A stretch of DNA of 64,000 nt from JAENVU01 sp038250905 (GCA_038250905.1 JBBSBV010000004.1:104044-168043), one strand, 5' to 3'. Shown: positions 14,573 through 23,284, counted from the first letter of the stretch. Numbers and translations: made by a program. The notes: a model not told the origin generated them from the sequence alone.

Positions 14573-15061
14573 GTGAAACTCTCTGATGGGATCGAGTGGG
14601 GCGTCCACGTGGCGACGTTGCTCGCGGTGCTCCCTCCGGACGCGGCCTTGCCGGCCGCTCGTCTGGCCGAGTTCCACGGGGTGCCCGCGGCGTACCTGGC
14701 CAAGCACCTGCAGGCGCTGAGCCGGGCCGGGATCCTCGAATCGGTCCAGGGCGCACGCGGGGGATACCGGCTGGCGCGCCCGGCCGCGCAGATCACGGTG
14801 CTCGACGTCGTGGAGGCCATCGACGGCACCGAGCCCGCGTTTCGCTGCCACGAGATCCGTCGGCGCGGGCCCGCGGCCCAACCTGCGAGCGCGTACCCGC
14901 TGCCGTGCGCGATCCAACGCGTGATGAGCAGCGCCGACACGGTGTGGCGCGCGTCGCTCCGCAGCGTCACCGTCGCCGACCTGGTGGCCACGGTCGCCCA
15001 GGACGCACCCCCGGCCGGCCTCGTCGCCGGCGCGCACTGGCTCCAGGAGGTACTGCCATGA
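14573..15061 (+). CDS. Rrf2 family transcriptional regulator
   Basis: A 162-residue winged-helix regulator. With the GTG start at 14573 it begins VKLSDGIEWGVHVATLLAVL, the normal beginning of Rrf2 proteins; the longer upstream frame has no such features and runs through the promoter. The HTH is LPAARLAEFHGVPAAYLAKH with wing GARGGYRLAR. Two Cys (in FRCHE and LPCAI) lie in the loop where [2Fe-2S] Rrf2 proteins usually have three, so cluster binding or redox/thiol sensing is possible but incomplete. It heads an operon with an epimerase and a membrane protein, each overlapping the previous by 4 nt, and probably represses it through the palindrome at 14551-14567. Confidence 0.9.
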   Translation: MKLSDGIEWGVHVATLLAVLPPDAALPAARLAEFHGVPAAYLAKHLQALSRAGILESVQGARGGYRLARPAAQITVLDVVEAIDGTEPAFRCHEIRRRGPAAQPASAYPLPCAIQRVMSSADTVWRASLRSVTVADLVATVAQDAPPAGLVAGAHWLQEVLP

Positions 15062-15987
15062 AGACGTTCCTCACCGGCGGCACCGGCGTGGTCGGCCGGT
15101 CGCTCGTTCCCCGGCTGGTCGCGGCCGGTCACGACGTGCGCGCGGTCTGCCGGCGCGATGACGCCGCAAGGTGGTTGCGGACCTTCGGCGCGGAACCGAT
15201 CAGGGTCGATCTCTTCGATGCCGACGCGGTGCGCCTCGCCGTGGAGGGCACCGACGCGGTGCTGCATCTCGCGACCAACGTGCCGAACCTCACCAAGGCC
15301 GGACGGCCGAAGGGTTGGGACACCCACAACCGGCTACGGGTGGAGGCAACCACGAACCTGGTGGCGGCGGCCCGCGCGGCCGGAGTCGGTCGGTTCGTGA
15401 AGGAATCGATCACCTTCATCTACCGCGACGCGGGTGACGCCTGGATCGATGAGGACGCGCCCGTCCTCGACGGCGGTGGAGCCCTGCAGCCGACCGTCGA
15501 CGGGGAACGGATCGCGCTCGAGTTCGCGGCGGACGGCATCGCGACGGTGCTGCGCTTCGGGTTGTTCTACGGCGGGACCGACAACCGGGGGACCGACGAG
15601 GCGTTGAAGTTGGCCAAGCTCGGCCGCTCCTCCATCGCGGGATCCAAGACTGCCTTCATGTCGTCGATCCACTGCGACGACGTCGCCACCGCGGTGATCG
15701 CCGCGTTGACCGTCGGGCCGGGGATCTACAACGTCACCGACGACACGCCCGTGACGCGCGGCGAATACCTCGCGGCGTTCGCGACGGCGTTCGGCATTCG
15801 GACACCGAAGCCCACGCCGGCCGTCGTGGTGAAGCTCGCGGGCGGATCCGGCGCGGCCGGTCTGGTGGCGTCGCAGCGCGTGTCCAACGCGAAGTTCCGC
15901 TCGGCGACCGGATGGTCGCCGACGTATCCCGACGTTCGGGTGGGGTGGGCGGCCGAAGCCGCGGCCCGGAAGAAAGGTCAGCGATGA
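15058..15987 (+). CDS. NAD-dependent epimerase/dehydratase family protein
   Basis: A 309-residue extended SDR protein. The Rossmann motif TGGTGVVG is at 6-13, followed by the typical VxxxxDLxD-like stretch and HLATNVPN. The usual YxxxK catalytic pair is not evident (the segment reads KESITFIYRDAGDAWIDEDA), so it may be an atypical SDR that binds NAD(P) for regulation or reduces flavins/quinones (NmrA-like). Start ATG 15058 overlaps the Rrf2 stop (ATGA); the stop overlaps the next gene the same way. Co-regulated with Rrf2, hence perhaps a redox-stress response gene; this is inference. Confidence 0.85.
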   Translation: MKTFLTGGTGVVGRSLVPRLVAAGHDVRAVCRRDDAARWLRTFGAEPIRVDLFDADAVRLAVEGTDAVLHLATNVPNLTKAGRPKGWDTHNRLRVEATTNLVAAARAAGVGRFVKESITFIYRDAGDAWIDEDAPVLDGGGALQPTVDGERIALEFAADGIATVLRFGLFYGGTDNRGTDEALKLAKLGRSSIAGSKTAFMSSIHCDDVATAVIAALTVGPGIYNVTDDTPVTRGEYLAAFATAFGIRTPKPTPAVVVKLAGGSGAAGLVASQRVSNAKFRSATGWSPTYPDVRVGWAAEAAARKKGQR

Positions 15988-16406
15988 GGGAACGGATCCT
16001 GCGGATCGGATTGCTCTACGAAGCCGGCGCGTTCGCGTTGGTGGGCTTCTGGGCGGCGTTCGCGCCCCGGTCCTTCTATACCGACTTCCCGGTGGCGGGC
16101 CGGCACTGGATCTCGCCGGACGGGCCGTACAACCAGCACCTCATCCGCGACGTCGGCGAACTCAGCCTCGCCCTGCTCGTGGTGATGGTGGCCGCACTCG
16201 TGACGTTGTCGATCCCGCTGGTCCGTACCGCACTGGTGGCGGTGATCGTGAACGGCGTTCTCCACGTCGTGTACCACACGCGGCATCTCGACCACTTTTC
16301 TTCGAGTGACGGCGTCGCGGTGATCGGGAGCCTGGTGCTCGCGCCGATCGTGGCGGTGGGACTGCTCGTGCTCACCCGCTCGCCGGCGCGGACCGCGCCG
16401 GCGTAG
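15984..16406 (+). CDS. Small integral membrane protein, third gene of the Rrf2 operon
   Basis: A 140-residue protein with four predicted membrane segments (about 8-26, 56-77, 79-97, 110-130). Between the first and second lies RSFYTDFPVAGRHWISPDGP and a conserved-looking YNQHLIRDVGELSL; after the third, HVVYHTRHLDHF is rich in His. No domain is recognised; DoxX/DUF4267-like small membrane proteins have a similar layout. It overlaps the epimerase stop by 4 nt. The His cluster could bind metal, which is speculation. Confidence 0.7.
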   Translation: MRERILRIGLLYEAGAFALVGFWAAFAPRSFYTDFPVAGRHWISPDGPYNQHLIRDVGELSLALLVVMVAALVTLSIPLVRTALVAVIVNGVLHVVYHTRHLDHFSSSDGVAVIGSLVLAPIVAVGLLVLTRSPARTAPA

Positions 16407-16414
16407 GGGATCGC

Positions 16415-16501
16415 TTAGCGGCGACCCACGTTGGGACGCTTGCCGTGATTGGCCTTGTTGCGGCGGGCCCGCAGCTTGCGCTTCTTGGTCTTCTTGCTCA
16501 C
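16415..16501 (-). CDS. Small ribosomal-subunit-associated protein bL37 (50S)
   Basis: A 28-residue, extremely basic protein: 11 of the first 16 residues are Lys or Arg and the tail reads KANHGKRPNVGRR. The ANHGKRPN ending is the hallmark of actinobacterial bL37, a tiny 50S protein first seen in mycobacterial ribosome structures. GTG start at 16501 with GGAGG 7 nt upstream. It is 4 residues longer than the usual form, with GRR after the signature. Too short for routine gene callers. Orientation is opposite to the preceding Rrf2 operon. Confidence 0.8.
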   Translation of the reverse strand: MSKKTKKRKLRARRNKANHGKRPNVGRR

Positions 16502-16622
16502 AGCAGTTCCTCCGAGGCGAAGCGGGCAGGGTAGTCGACGGGGAGGACGAGAAGCCTGCCGGAGGCCGAACGGGGCCGCCGCGCCCCCGAAGTGCTCCAG
16601 CCCGCGGCGGTCGGGGCGTTGA

Positions 16623-17411
16623 TTACCAGGTCATGCCGATGGTGGCGCGCATCGCGGCCTCGAACGCCGCGTCGTCGAGTTTGGCGCGCGTCGCGAGCAC
16701 CATCTCGGAGTCGGAGCCGACCGGGACCCGCAGCGGCGTGGTGTCGTCCTCGATCGCGTTCGCGATGGCGTGGGCCACCAACTCGGGACCCGGTCGACCG
16801 TCGGGCCCGGTCAACTTGGAGTCGGTTCCGGTCCACTGGGCCCAGAGTTCGTCGTAGTCGGCGTGCCCGCGATGGTCGTCGCTGTGCTTCATGCCCGGTG
16901 CGATGTAGCCGGGTTCCACGATCACGATGCGGACACCGAAGTGGCCGAGTTCGTAGTGGAGGGTCTCCGAGAGCGCTTCGAGTGCGTACTTCGACGCCGC
17001 GTACGGGCCTTCGAGTGGCGTCGCCACCCGACCCTGCACACTCGAGACGTTCACGATCACTCCGGTGCCGCGTGCCCGCCACCCGGGTGCGACAGCCTGC
17101 ACCATACGGAGGGGGCCGACGGCGTTGGTGTCGAGCACCCGTTGCATCTGGTCGAGCGGGTAGTCGTCGAGCGGACCGGTGCCGACGATCGCCGCGTTGT
17201 TGACGATGGCATCGAGTTCACCCACCGCGGCGATGCACTCCGCGACGGATGCGTCGCTCGTGACGTCGAGCGCGTGGACCCGGACTCCCTCGAGATCGCC
17301 GAGCAGCTCGGGGTTGCGTGCTGTGGCGACGACGTCGTGGCCCCGTGCGGCCAACTCGACGACCGTGGCCCGACCGATGGCGCGTCCCGCGCCCGTCACC
17401 AAGATCCGCAT
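16623..17411 (-). CDS. Short-chain dehydrogenase/reductase
   Basis: A 262-residue classical SDR: cofactor motif TGAGRAIG (6-13), NNAA at 71-74, and the catalytic Ser123/124-Tyr137-x-x-x-Lys141 (NVSS... YAASK). ARNPELL after strand 2 suggests NADP(H) preference (Arg32). It reduces a carbonyl or oxidises an alcohol; substrate unknown. ATG 17411 is preceded by TACCAT at 6 nt, consistent with a leaderless mRNA. It is divergent from the response regulator gene. Confidence 0.9.
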   Translation of the reverse strand: MRILVTGAGRAIGRATVVELAARGHDVVATARNPELLGDLEGVRVHALDVTSDASVAECIAAVGELDAIVNNAAIVGTGPLDDYPLDQMQRVLDTNAVGPLRMVQAVAPGWRARGTGVIVNVSSVQGRVATPLEGPYAASKYALEALSETLHYELGHFGVRIVIVEPGYIAPGMKHSDDHRGHADYDELWAQWTGTDSKLTGPDGRPGPELVAHAIANAIEDDTTPLRVPVGSDSEMVLATRAKLDDAAFEAAMRATIGMTW

Positions 17412-17417
17412 CGGCGG

Positions 17418-17423
17418 ATGGTA
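17418..17423 (-). promoter_or_regulatory. -10 box (TACCAT) for the SDR gene
   Basis: TACCAT, then CCGCCG, then ATG 17411. The same box occurs 7 nt before the acyltransferase start at 21694. Confidence 0.55.
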
Positions 17424-17505
17424 GGCGGGGCCGAAGTCCGAGGGCTCACAGAACCATCACACGGGCATCGCGGTTTCGGCATTGACGGCATGGGAGCATC
17501 ACGGG

Positions 17506-18183
17506 ATGGAGAAAGGCACCGTGCTCGTCGTCGAGGACGAACCCAACATCGCCGACCTGGTCGACCTGTACCTCAGCCGCGAGGGGTTCCGCGTGGTGAA
17601 GCAGGCCACCGGCGAGGACGGGCTGGCCGCGGTGCGGGACCAGCGGCCGCGGCTGGTGGTGCTCGACGTCGGGCTCCCCGACATCGACGGCCTCGAGGTG
17701 TGTCGCCGTATCCGGGCGACGAACGCGGTTCCGATCATCTTCCTCACCGCCCGGGCCGACGAGATCGACCGGATCCTCGGCCTGGAACTCGGTGGCGACG
17801 ACTACCTCACCAAGCCGTTCGCGCCCGCCGAACTCGTCGCGCGCGTCAAGGCGGTGTTGCGTCGCACCGACGGACCCCCGTCGGCGGAGATCCTCCAAGC
17901 CGGCTCGGCGGTGGTCGACGTCGGCCGGCGCGAGATCCGGGTGGACGACACGCCCGTCGACTTCACGACCAAGGAGTTCGAACTCCTCCGCTTCCTGGCC
18001 GACCGGCCCGGGCTCGCGATGAGCCGTCAGCAGATCCTCGACAACGTGTGGGGTCACGACTGGTACGGCGACGAGCGGACGGTGGATGTGCACATCGCGC
18101 AGGTCCGCAAGAAGCTGGGTACCTCGTGCACCATCTCGACCGTGCGCGGCATCGGATACCGGTTGGAGCCGACACCGCGGTGA
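17506..18183 (+). CDS. OmpR/PhoB-type response regulator
   Basis: A 225-residue two-component regulator. The receiver domain (1-118) has the acidic pair Glu10-Asp11, phosphoacceptor Asp54 in VVLDVGLPD, Thr81 and Lys103 (YLTKPF). The C-terminal winged helix (about 130-223) has the typical FTTKEFELLRFLADRPG, SRQQILDNVWG and VDVHIAQVRKKLG motifs. It is phosphorylated by the histidine kinase encoded immediately downstream with a GTGA overlap. Target genes unknown. ATG 17506 chosen over an upstream in-frame ATG at 17482 because the receiver begins there directly. Confidence 0.95.
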   Translation: MEKGTVLVVEDEPNIADLVDLYLSREGFRVVKQATGEDGLAAVRDQRPRLVVLDVGLPDIDGLEVCRRIRATNAVPIIFLTARADEIDRILGLELGGDDYLTKPFAPAELVARVKAVLRRTDGPPSAEILQAGSAVVDVGRREIRVDDTPVDFTTKEFELLRFLADRPGLAMSRQQILDNVWGHDWYGDERTVDVHIAQVRKKLGTSCTISTVRGIGYRLEPTPR

Positions 18184-19766
18184 CCACATCCCGACGCAGC
18201 CTGCGCTCCCGGCTGCTCATCGCCATGGCCGCGATCGCGGTCGGGGTGCTGGTGGTCACGGGTGTGACCACGGTCGCGCTCGCGCGCCGCGGTGCCGAGC
18301 AGACCGCGATCAACCATCTCGAGGACCAGGCGCCCCAGGTGGCGCAGCAGCTACGCGCGCTGGCGCGTGCGATCCGAGGTCGCGATTTCAACGGTCGCCC
18401 GACTGCCCCCATCTCCCGGCTCGTCACCTCGGTGCTCCGGGTGACGAACGGGACGGTGGTGACCGTGAGCGCCGACGGCTCGATGACGGTGGGGGCGAAC
18501 GCCCTCGTCGGCTCCGGCTCCGCACCGGGTGACCCGGTATCGACGAACGGGGGATCGCTCCCGTCGCAACGCCGGGCTCGCCTCCGCCAGCGGTTGGCCT
18601 CGACCACCACGACCGCTCCGGGCGGCCCCGCCTCCGAGGTTCCGGCCACCGACCTGCCCGCCGGCCTCACCTTGGCCGACCTCGACGCACCGACGTTGCT
18701 CGCCGGCAGTCGCCAGTCGGGGTACGTCGACGGGCTGGCGTTCGTGGCCGAACCGATCGTGGCCACCGGCGACGGCACCGCGGTGCTGGTGCTCACCGAG
18801 CAGATCGACTCGGGCGCGGTCAGCCGGGCGCGGGGCTTCTTCCTGATCGGCGGCGCGCTCGCCCTCGTTGCGGCGTTCGTCGTCTCCTACTTCCTCGCCC
18901 GTCGCCTCACCCGCCCGCTCGCCGCCATGGGCGTGACCGCGAGTGCGATCGCCGGCGGCGACCTCGGGGCGCGGGTCGATCTCGGCCAGCGCACCGACGT
19001 CGAGTTGGCCGATCTCGCCCGGACCTTGAACGGGATGGCCGGTCAACTCGAGGAGGCGCGCCACGCGGAGCGCGCGTTCCTCCTGTCGGTGTCACACGAT
19101 CTCCGCACCCCGCTCACCTCGATCCGCGGCTTCGCCGAGGCGCTCACCGACGGCACGATTCCCGCCACGGAGGAGCAGCAACGCGCGGGCGCGGTCATCG
19201 CCGCCGAGGCGAACCGGCTGGAACGCCTGGTGGCCGACCTCCTCGACCTGGCCCGGCTCGACGCGCACCAGTTCTCGCTGTCACTGCGGCAGTTCGACCT
19301 CGCGGCCACGGTGCGGACGGCCGTCGACGCGTTCGATCCGGCTGCCGCCGACCTCGGGATCGCGCTCACGGTCGCGGTCCCCGAGCACCTGGAGGCGACG
19401 GGGGATCCCGAGCGGGTGGCCCAGGTGGTGGCGAATCTCGTCGAGAACGCGCTGAAGTACGCGCGGGTGGGCATCGCAGTCGAGGTCGCGACACCGGATG
19501 ACGCGACGGTCGTGCTCGAGGTGCGCGACGACGGCCCGGGTATCGACCCGGTGGAGCAGCACCGTGTCTTCGAACGGCTCTACGTGTCGCGCACCACGCC
19601 CGGCCGCAGCGTCGGCACCGGCCTCGGGCTCGCGATCGTCGGTGAGTTGGCCCATGCCATGGGTGGCGAGGCGACCGCGGAGCCCGCCGCGACCCCGGGT
19701 GCGACGTTCCGCGTCCGGCTCCCGCTCGCGGGGCCGCCGCCACCCCGGCGGGCCGACGCGGTCTAA
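18180..19766 (+). CDS. Membrane sensor histidine kinase
   Basis: A 528-residue kinase with membrane segments at about 11-34 and 219-240 enclosing a 185-residue extracellular sensor domain with a Ser/Thr/Ala-rich linker (140-150). A HAMP domain follows (ARRLTRPLAAMG...), then HisKA with His306 in SVSHDLRTPLTS, the N box NLVENALKYA, G1 DDGPGID and G2 GTGLGLAIVG. GTG start at 18180 overlaps the response regulator stop. The stimulus is unknown. The C-terminus ends in a proline-rich tail, and its TAA stop overlaps the stop of the convergent acyltransferase gene. Confidence 0.95.
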   Translation: MTTSRRSLRSRLLIAMAAIAVGVLVVTGVTTVALARRGAEQTAINHLEDQAPQVAQQLRALARAIRGRDFNGRPTAPISRLVTSVLRVTNGTVVTVSADGSMTVGANALVGSGSAPGDPVSTNGGSLPSQRRARLRQRLASTTTTAPGGPASEVPATDLPAGLTLADLDAPTLLAGSRQSGYVDGLAFVAEPIVATGDGTAVLVLTEQIDSGAVSRARGFFLIGGALALVAAFVVSYFLARRLTRPLAAMGVTASAIAGGDLGARVDLGQRTDVELADLARTLNGMAGQLEEARHAERAFLLSVSHDLRTPLTSIRGFAEALTDGTIPATEEQQRAGAVIAAEANRLERLVADLLDLARLDAHQFSLSLRQFDLAATVRTAVDAFDPAAADLGIALTVAVPEHLEATGDPERVAQVVANLVENALKYARVGIAVEVATPDDATVVLEVRDDGPGIDPVEQHRVFERLYVSRTTPGRSVGTGLGLAIVGELAHAMGGEATAEPAATPGATFRVRLPLAGPPPPRRADAV

Positions 19767-21694
19767 GCGCCGCAGGTGGCTGGGGTGTGCCAGCACCGCA
19801 GCACTGCGTCGCTGAGCTTGCGCCCGACATACTGCGAGCCCTCGGCTCCGAAGTGCGAGCCGTCCGGCCGGAGTTCGATGCCCGCGACCTTGGCGGTGCA
19901 GTGGCCGCCCGGACACACGATCGACTCCAGGTCGAACACCGAGACGCGCCCGCCGCGCGTCGGCCCGGCCCGCCGGTAGAGGTCGTTGAGCTTCGCGATG
20001 CGGGATGCCTCGTCGAGGCCCGGGAGGACCGCCGGGGTGCCCGGAACCGGCGCGGGCACAGTGAGGATGACCAGCCGGGCGCCGTGCCGGGTGAGCAGGT
20101 TTGCGGCCTGCCGCACTTCGCGGCCCAGGACGATGCGACCGGCGCGGGTACCGATCTTCACCCGCCGACCACCGAGGTCCCGGTCCACCGCGTCCCACGT
20201 CGAGAGCCAGATGACGAGATCGGGCGTAGGAGACGTGGCGACCACGGTGCGGAGCGCGGGCTGCATTGCGGACGCGCAGGCGTGGGACCAGGGATACGGA
20301 GTGCCGTCGCTGCGAACCGTGACCCCGCGCAGGACCGAACACCCGGGCTGGGCCGCAGTCGCGAACGGCACGCCGCGCGCGGTCATGGCGTCGTCGAGAC
20401 CAGGCCCGAGGGACGCGGCGAGTGAGTCGCCGATGAGCACCGCGCGCGTGGGGTTCCCGGGTTCGGGCGGTCCGAGGGTGGTACTCGACGTCGGCGTGGG
20501 GCTACCGCCGAAGTACGTGGGCGCCGCCGTGGCGCCGGTGGTGGCGAACACGATGCACGCCACGCCGACCGCGACCCCGGCCGGGGCGGCGATCCAGGTG
20601 GCCCGGCCGGCGAGCCCGTGGCGGATCGGCCGTTCGACGAGCAGGTAGGACGCCACCGAGATCGCGAGCGTGATGCCGACCCGGATCAGGTCGAGTCCGA
20701 GGCCAGAGACGCCGACTCGCGCCTCCGTCGCGTAGACGACGACCGGCCAGTGCCACAGGTAGATGCCGTAGGAGATGACGCCGATCATCACCAGGGGACG
20801 GAGCGCGAGCAGCCGTGCCGCGATGCCGTGCGGCGCGCGCATGATCGACACGATGAGTCCCGCGACGGCGAGCGCGAAGAGCAGGGATCCCCCGCGGTAG
20901 AGGCGCGGACTCGCCGAATGCGCGAACGCGAAGGCGGCCAGGATCACCGCGAACGCCACCACACCCAGCGCGTTCAGCCACCGCCGGAATCGGGCGCCGG
21001 CGGCCGGCAGGTCGACGAGGACGATCGCGAGCAGCGCGCCGATGAGGATCGGATGCGCGTGGGCGTCGGTGCCGTAGTACGCACGCGACGGGTCGTCGCC
21101 GTTGTAGAGCAACGCCATCGCGACCGTCGACGCGATTGTGCCCACGGCCGCGGTGACCGCGAGCCACCGCAATCGTCCGCGCCCGAGGGCCAGACAGGCC
21201 GCGGTCACGAGCGGCCACACCAGGTAGAACTGTTCCTCGATCGCCAGGGACCAGAGGTGACGGAACGGCGAGGCCGCGCTGAAGAGTTCGAAGTACGACT
21301 GGTGGGAGAAGACGAAGCGCCAGTTGGCGACGTAGAACAACCCCGCGATGCCGTCCCAGCGCAGGCGGTGGAACTCGGTACTGGGCACGTCGATGCGAGC
21401 GAAGATCGCCACCGCCACCATGAGCAGGACGAGGGCCGGGAGCAGGCGGCGGGCCCGGCGGGCCCAGAACGAGACGACGCCGATGCGGTCGTGGCGGCGC
21501 CACTCGAGGACGAGCAGCGTGGTGATGAGGTACCCGCTCAGGACGAAGAACGTGTCGACGCCGAGGAACCCACCGGTCAGGCCGGTCTCACGGAGGTGGA
21601 ACACCACGACCGCCACCACCGCCACGGCCCGCAGACCGTCGAGGCTCGGCTGGTAGGTGAGGTGATTCGGGGCGTCGGCGTCGGTCGACGTCAC
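19763..21694 (-). CDS. Membrane O-acyltransferase with C-terminal SGNH domain (OafA/YrhL-like)
   Basis: A 643-residue protein. The N-terminal acyltransferase 3 domain has about ten membrane segments, with LDGLRAVAVVAVVVFHL (His33), SGYLITTLL and LWSLAIEEQFYLVWPL as family signatures. The C-terminal extracellular domain (about 410-643) is SGNH-like: VLIGDSLAAS gives the Ser nucleophile and RPDGSHFGAEGS the late Asp-x-x-His. Such fusions transfer acyl groups from the cytoplasm to cell-surface polysaccharides or peptidoglycan. GTG start at 21694 with TACCAT 7 nt upstream. Its TAG stop overlaps the kinase TAA stop on the other strand. Confidence 0.92.
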   Translation of the reverse strand: MTSTDADAPNHLTYQPSLDGLRAVAVVAVVVFHLRETGLTGGFLGVDTFFVLSGYLITTLLVLEWRRHDRIGVVSFWARRARRLLPALVLLMVAVAIFARIDVPSTEFHRLRWDGIAGLFYVANWRFVFSHQSYFELFSAASPFRHLWSLAIEEQFYLVWPLVTAACLALGRGRLRWLAVTAAVGTIASTVAMALLYNGDDPSRAYYGTDAHAHPILIGALLAIVLVDLPAAGARFRRWLNALGVVAFAVILAAFAFAHSASPRLYRGGSLLFALAVAGLIVSIMRAPHGIAARLLALRPLVMIGVISYGIYLWHWPVVVYATEARVGVSGLGLDLIRVGITLAISVASYLLVERPIRHGLAGRATWIAAPAGVAVGVACIVFATTGATAAPTYFGGSPTPTSSTTLGPPEPGNPTRAVLIGDSLAASLGPGLDDAMTARGVPFATAAQPGCSVLRGVTVRSDGTPYPWSHACASAMQPALRTVVATSPTPDLVIWLSTWDAVDRDLGGRRVKIGTRAGRIVLGREVRQAANLLTRHGARLVILTVPAPVPGTPAVLPGLDEASRIAKLNDLYRRAGPTRGGRVSVFDLESIVCPGGHCTAKVAGIELRPDGSHFGAEGSQYVGRKLSDAVLRCWHTPATCGA

Positions 21695-21701
21695 ACCGAC
21701 G

Positions 21702-21707
21702 ATGGTA
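21702..21707 (-). promoter_or_regulatory. -10 box (TACCAT) for the O-acyltransferase gene
   Basis: TACCAT is 7 nt from the GTG start at 21694, indicating a leaderless transcript. Confidence 0.5.
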
Positions 21708-21829
21708 CCGGGGCCGCGGCGGATGCCCGCGTCGCCCCATCACCGGGTCCGGACGCGGCGTGGCGGGGCGCGGGCCGGTGAGGGCGGAGCGGTACCGTCG
21801 CCGGATGATCTCGGACCAGGCCGGACGCG

Positions 21830-22156
21830 ATGTGGCTCGTCTGTGACGGACAGGTCCTCGCCGCAGCCGAGGAACCCTCGGGGGCGCGTGGTCGAGCGCG
21901 TGGGCTCCTCGGTCGCGATGGCATCGACGGCGTGCTGGTGCTCCGGCCGTGTCGCAACGTGCACACGTTCCGAATGCGCTTCCCGATCGATGTGGCGTTC
22001 TGCGACGGCGACGGCGTGGTGATCCGCGCGGTCACGTTGCCACCGCACCGCATCTCGCCGATGGTGTGGCGCGCGCGGTGTGCACTGGAGGCGGAGGCCG
22101 GCGCGCTCGAACGCTGGGGTGTGCACGTGGGTGACCGGCTGGAACTCCGTGCGTGA
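21830..22156 (+). CDS. DUF192 family protein
   Basis: A 108-residue protein. The DUF192 signature is seen in RARGLLGRDGID, VLRPCRNVHTFRMRFPIDVAF and LPPHRISPMVWRAR. Function is unknown in the family. A TACCGT box at 21793-21798 is 6 nt from an ATG at 21805 that opens a 13-codon reading frame ending at 21846, overlapping this start; the short frame may couple translation, or a frameshift may hide a longer N-terminus. The stop overlaps the rsmI start by 8 nt, so the two genes are one transcription unit. Confidence 0.8.
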   Translation: MWLVCDGQVLAAAEEPSGARGRARGLLGRDGIDGVLVLRPCRNVHTFRMRFPIDVAFCDGDGVVIRAVTLPPHRISPMVWRARCALEAEAGALERWGVHVGDRLELRA

Positions 22157-23012
22157 TCCGAACGACGACCTTCCCGGGGCGCTCGTGGTCGTCGGTACTC
22201 CGATCGGGAACCTCGGCGACCTGAGCCCGCGGGTGATCGAAGTACTCCGCGACGCCGACGTGCTCGCGTGCGAGGACACCCGTCGGACGCGCACGCTGCT
22301 GTCCCACGCCGGACTCGCGGCCGGTGGCCGGCTGCGCTCGGTGCCGGCCCACGGCGAATCCGACAACGTGGGTTGGGTGGTCGACGCGGTCGCCGCCGGC
22401 CGTCGGGTGGCGGTGATCACCGACGCCGGCATGCCGGGGATCAGCGACCCCGGGTCCAAGCTGGTGCGGGCGTGCCTCGATGCCGGGCTCGCGGTCGAGG
22501 TGGTTCCCGGGCCCTCCGCGGTCACGACCGCGCTGGTCCTCTCCGGCCTGCCGACCGATCGGTTCGTCTTCGAGGGCTTCCTGCCCCGGAAGGGCACGAC
22601 CCGGGTCGAGCGGTTGGAGGCGTTGCGCACCGAGGTGCGCACGACGGTGCTCTTCGAATCGCCGCGCCGGGTGGCGGCCACCCTCGCCGAACTGGTCGGG
22701 TACTGCGGCGCGGACCGGCCGGCAGTGATCGCGCGGGAGCTCACCAAGCTCCACGAAGAGGTGCGGCGGGGGACCCTGGCGGAGTTGGCGGCGGGCGCAG
22801 AGGCCGACGAACCGCGCGGGGAGTGCGTGATCGTGCTCGGCGGTGCCACTGGCGCTCCGGTCGCGGCCTCCGATGCCGAGGTCGACACTGCACTCGCGGT
22901 CGAACTCGCGGCCGGAATCTCGACGCGCGACGCCGCCGCGATCGTCAGCGCGCGCCTCGGTATGCCGCGCCGGGAGGTCTACGCGCGGGCGGTCACCCTG
23001 AAGTCGCGGTGA
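22149..23012 (+). CDS. rsmI: 16S rRNA 2'-O-ribose C1402 methyltransferase
   Basis: A 287-residue tetrapyrrole-methylase-fold enzyme. GTPIGNLGDLSPR is the family's N-terminal SAM-binding loop, followed by CEDTRRTRTLL and DAGMPGISDPG, both diagnostic of RsmI, and a C-terminal helical domain. It 2'-O-methylates C1402 of 16S rRNA at the P site using SAM. GTG start at 22149 inside the DUF192 gene gives a normal length. The 3' end overlaps the convergent AbrB-like gene by 20 nt. Confidence 0.95.
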   Translation: MRDPNDDLPGALVVVGTPIGNLGDLSPRVIEVLRDADVLACEDTRRTRTLLSHAGLAAGGRLRSVPAHGESDNVGWVVDAVAAGRRVAVITDAGMPGISDPGSKLVRACLDAGLAVEVVPGPSAVTTALVLSGLPTDRFVFEGFLPRKGTTRVERLEALRTEVRTTVLFESPRRVAATLAELVGYCGADRPAVIARELTKLHEEVRRGTLAELAAGAEADEPRGECVIVLGGATGAPVAASDAEVDTALAVELAAGISTRDAAAIVSARLGMPRREVYARAVTLKSR

Positions 23013-23238
23013 GCTTCTCCACGCACGCCGCGCACACGACTTTGCGGCTGAAGTCGCGGAGCTGGTCGCTCGAGCCGCAGAAGACGCAGCGCTGCTCCAC
23101 CTTCTCCAAGGTGATGCGATCGACCTCGGCCGTCATCATCACCAGGTCGCCGACATCGATGCGGAGGGCCTTGCGCATCTCGACCGGGATCACCACGCGG
23201 CCGAGCTGATCGATCTTGCGCGCCACGCCACTCGCCAT
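22993..23238 (-). CDS. AbrB/SpoVT-type DNA-binding protein with C-terminal zinc ribbon
   Basis: An 81-residue protein. Residues 4-48 are a SpoVT-AbrB swapped-hairpin DNA-binding domain (VARKIDQLGRVVIPVEMRKA). The C-terminus holds Cys51-x-x-Cys54 and Cys69-x-x-Cys72, a probable four-cysteine zinc site. It is encoded divergently from metG, and its 3' end overlaps rsmI by 20 nt. AbrB-type proteins act as transition-state or global regulators; target genes here are unknown. Confidence 0.88.
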   Translation of the reverse strand: MASGVARKIDQLGRVVIPVEMRKALRIDVGDLVMMTAEVDRITLEKVEQRCVFCGSSDQLRDFSRKVVCAACVEKLTATSG

Positions 23239-23284
23239 CTGTGTGACCCCCGCGTAAGAGACTCGGAACCGCCCGGACCGTCGG

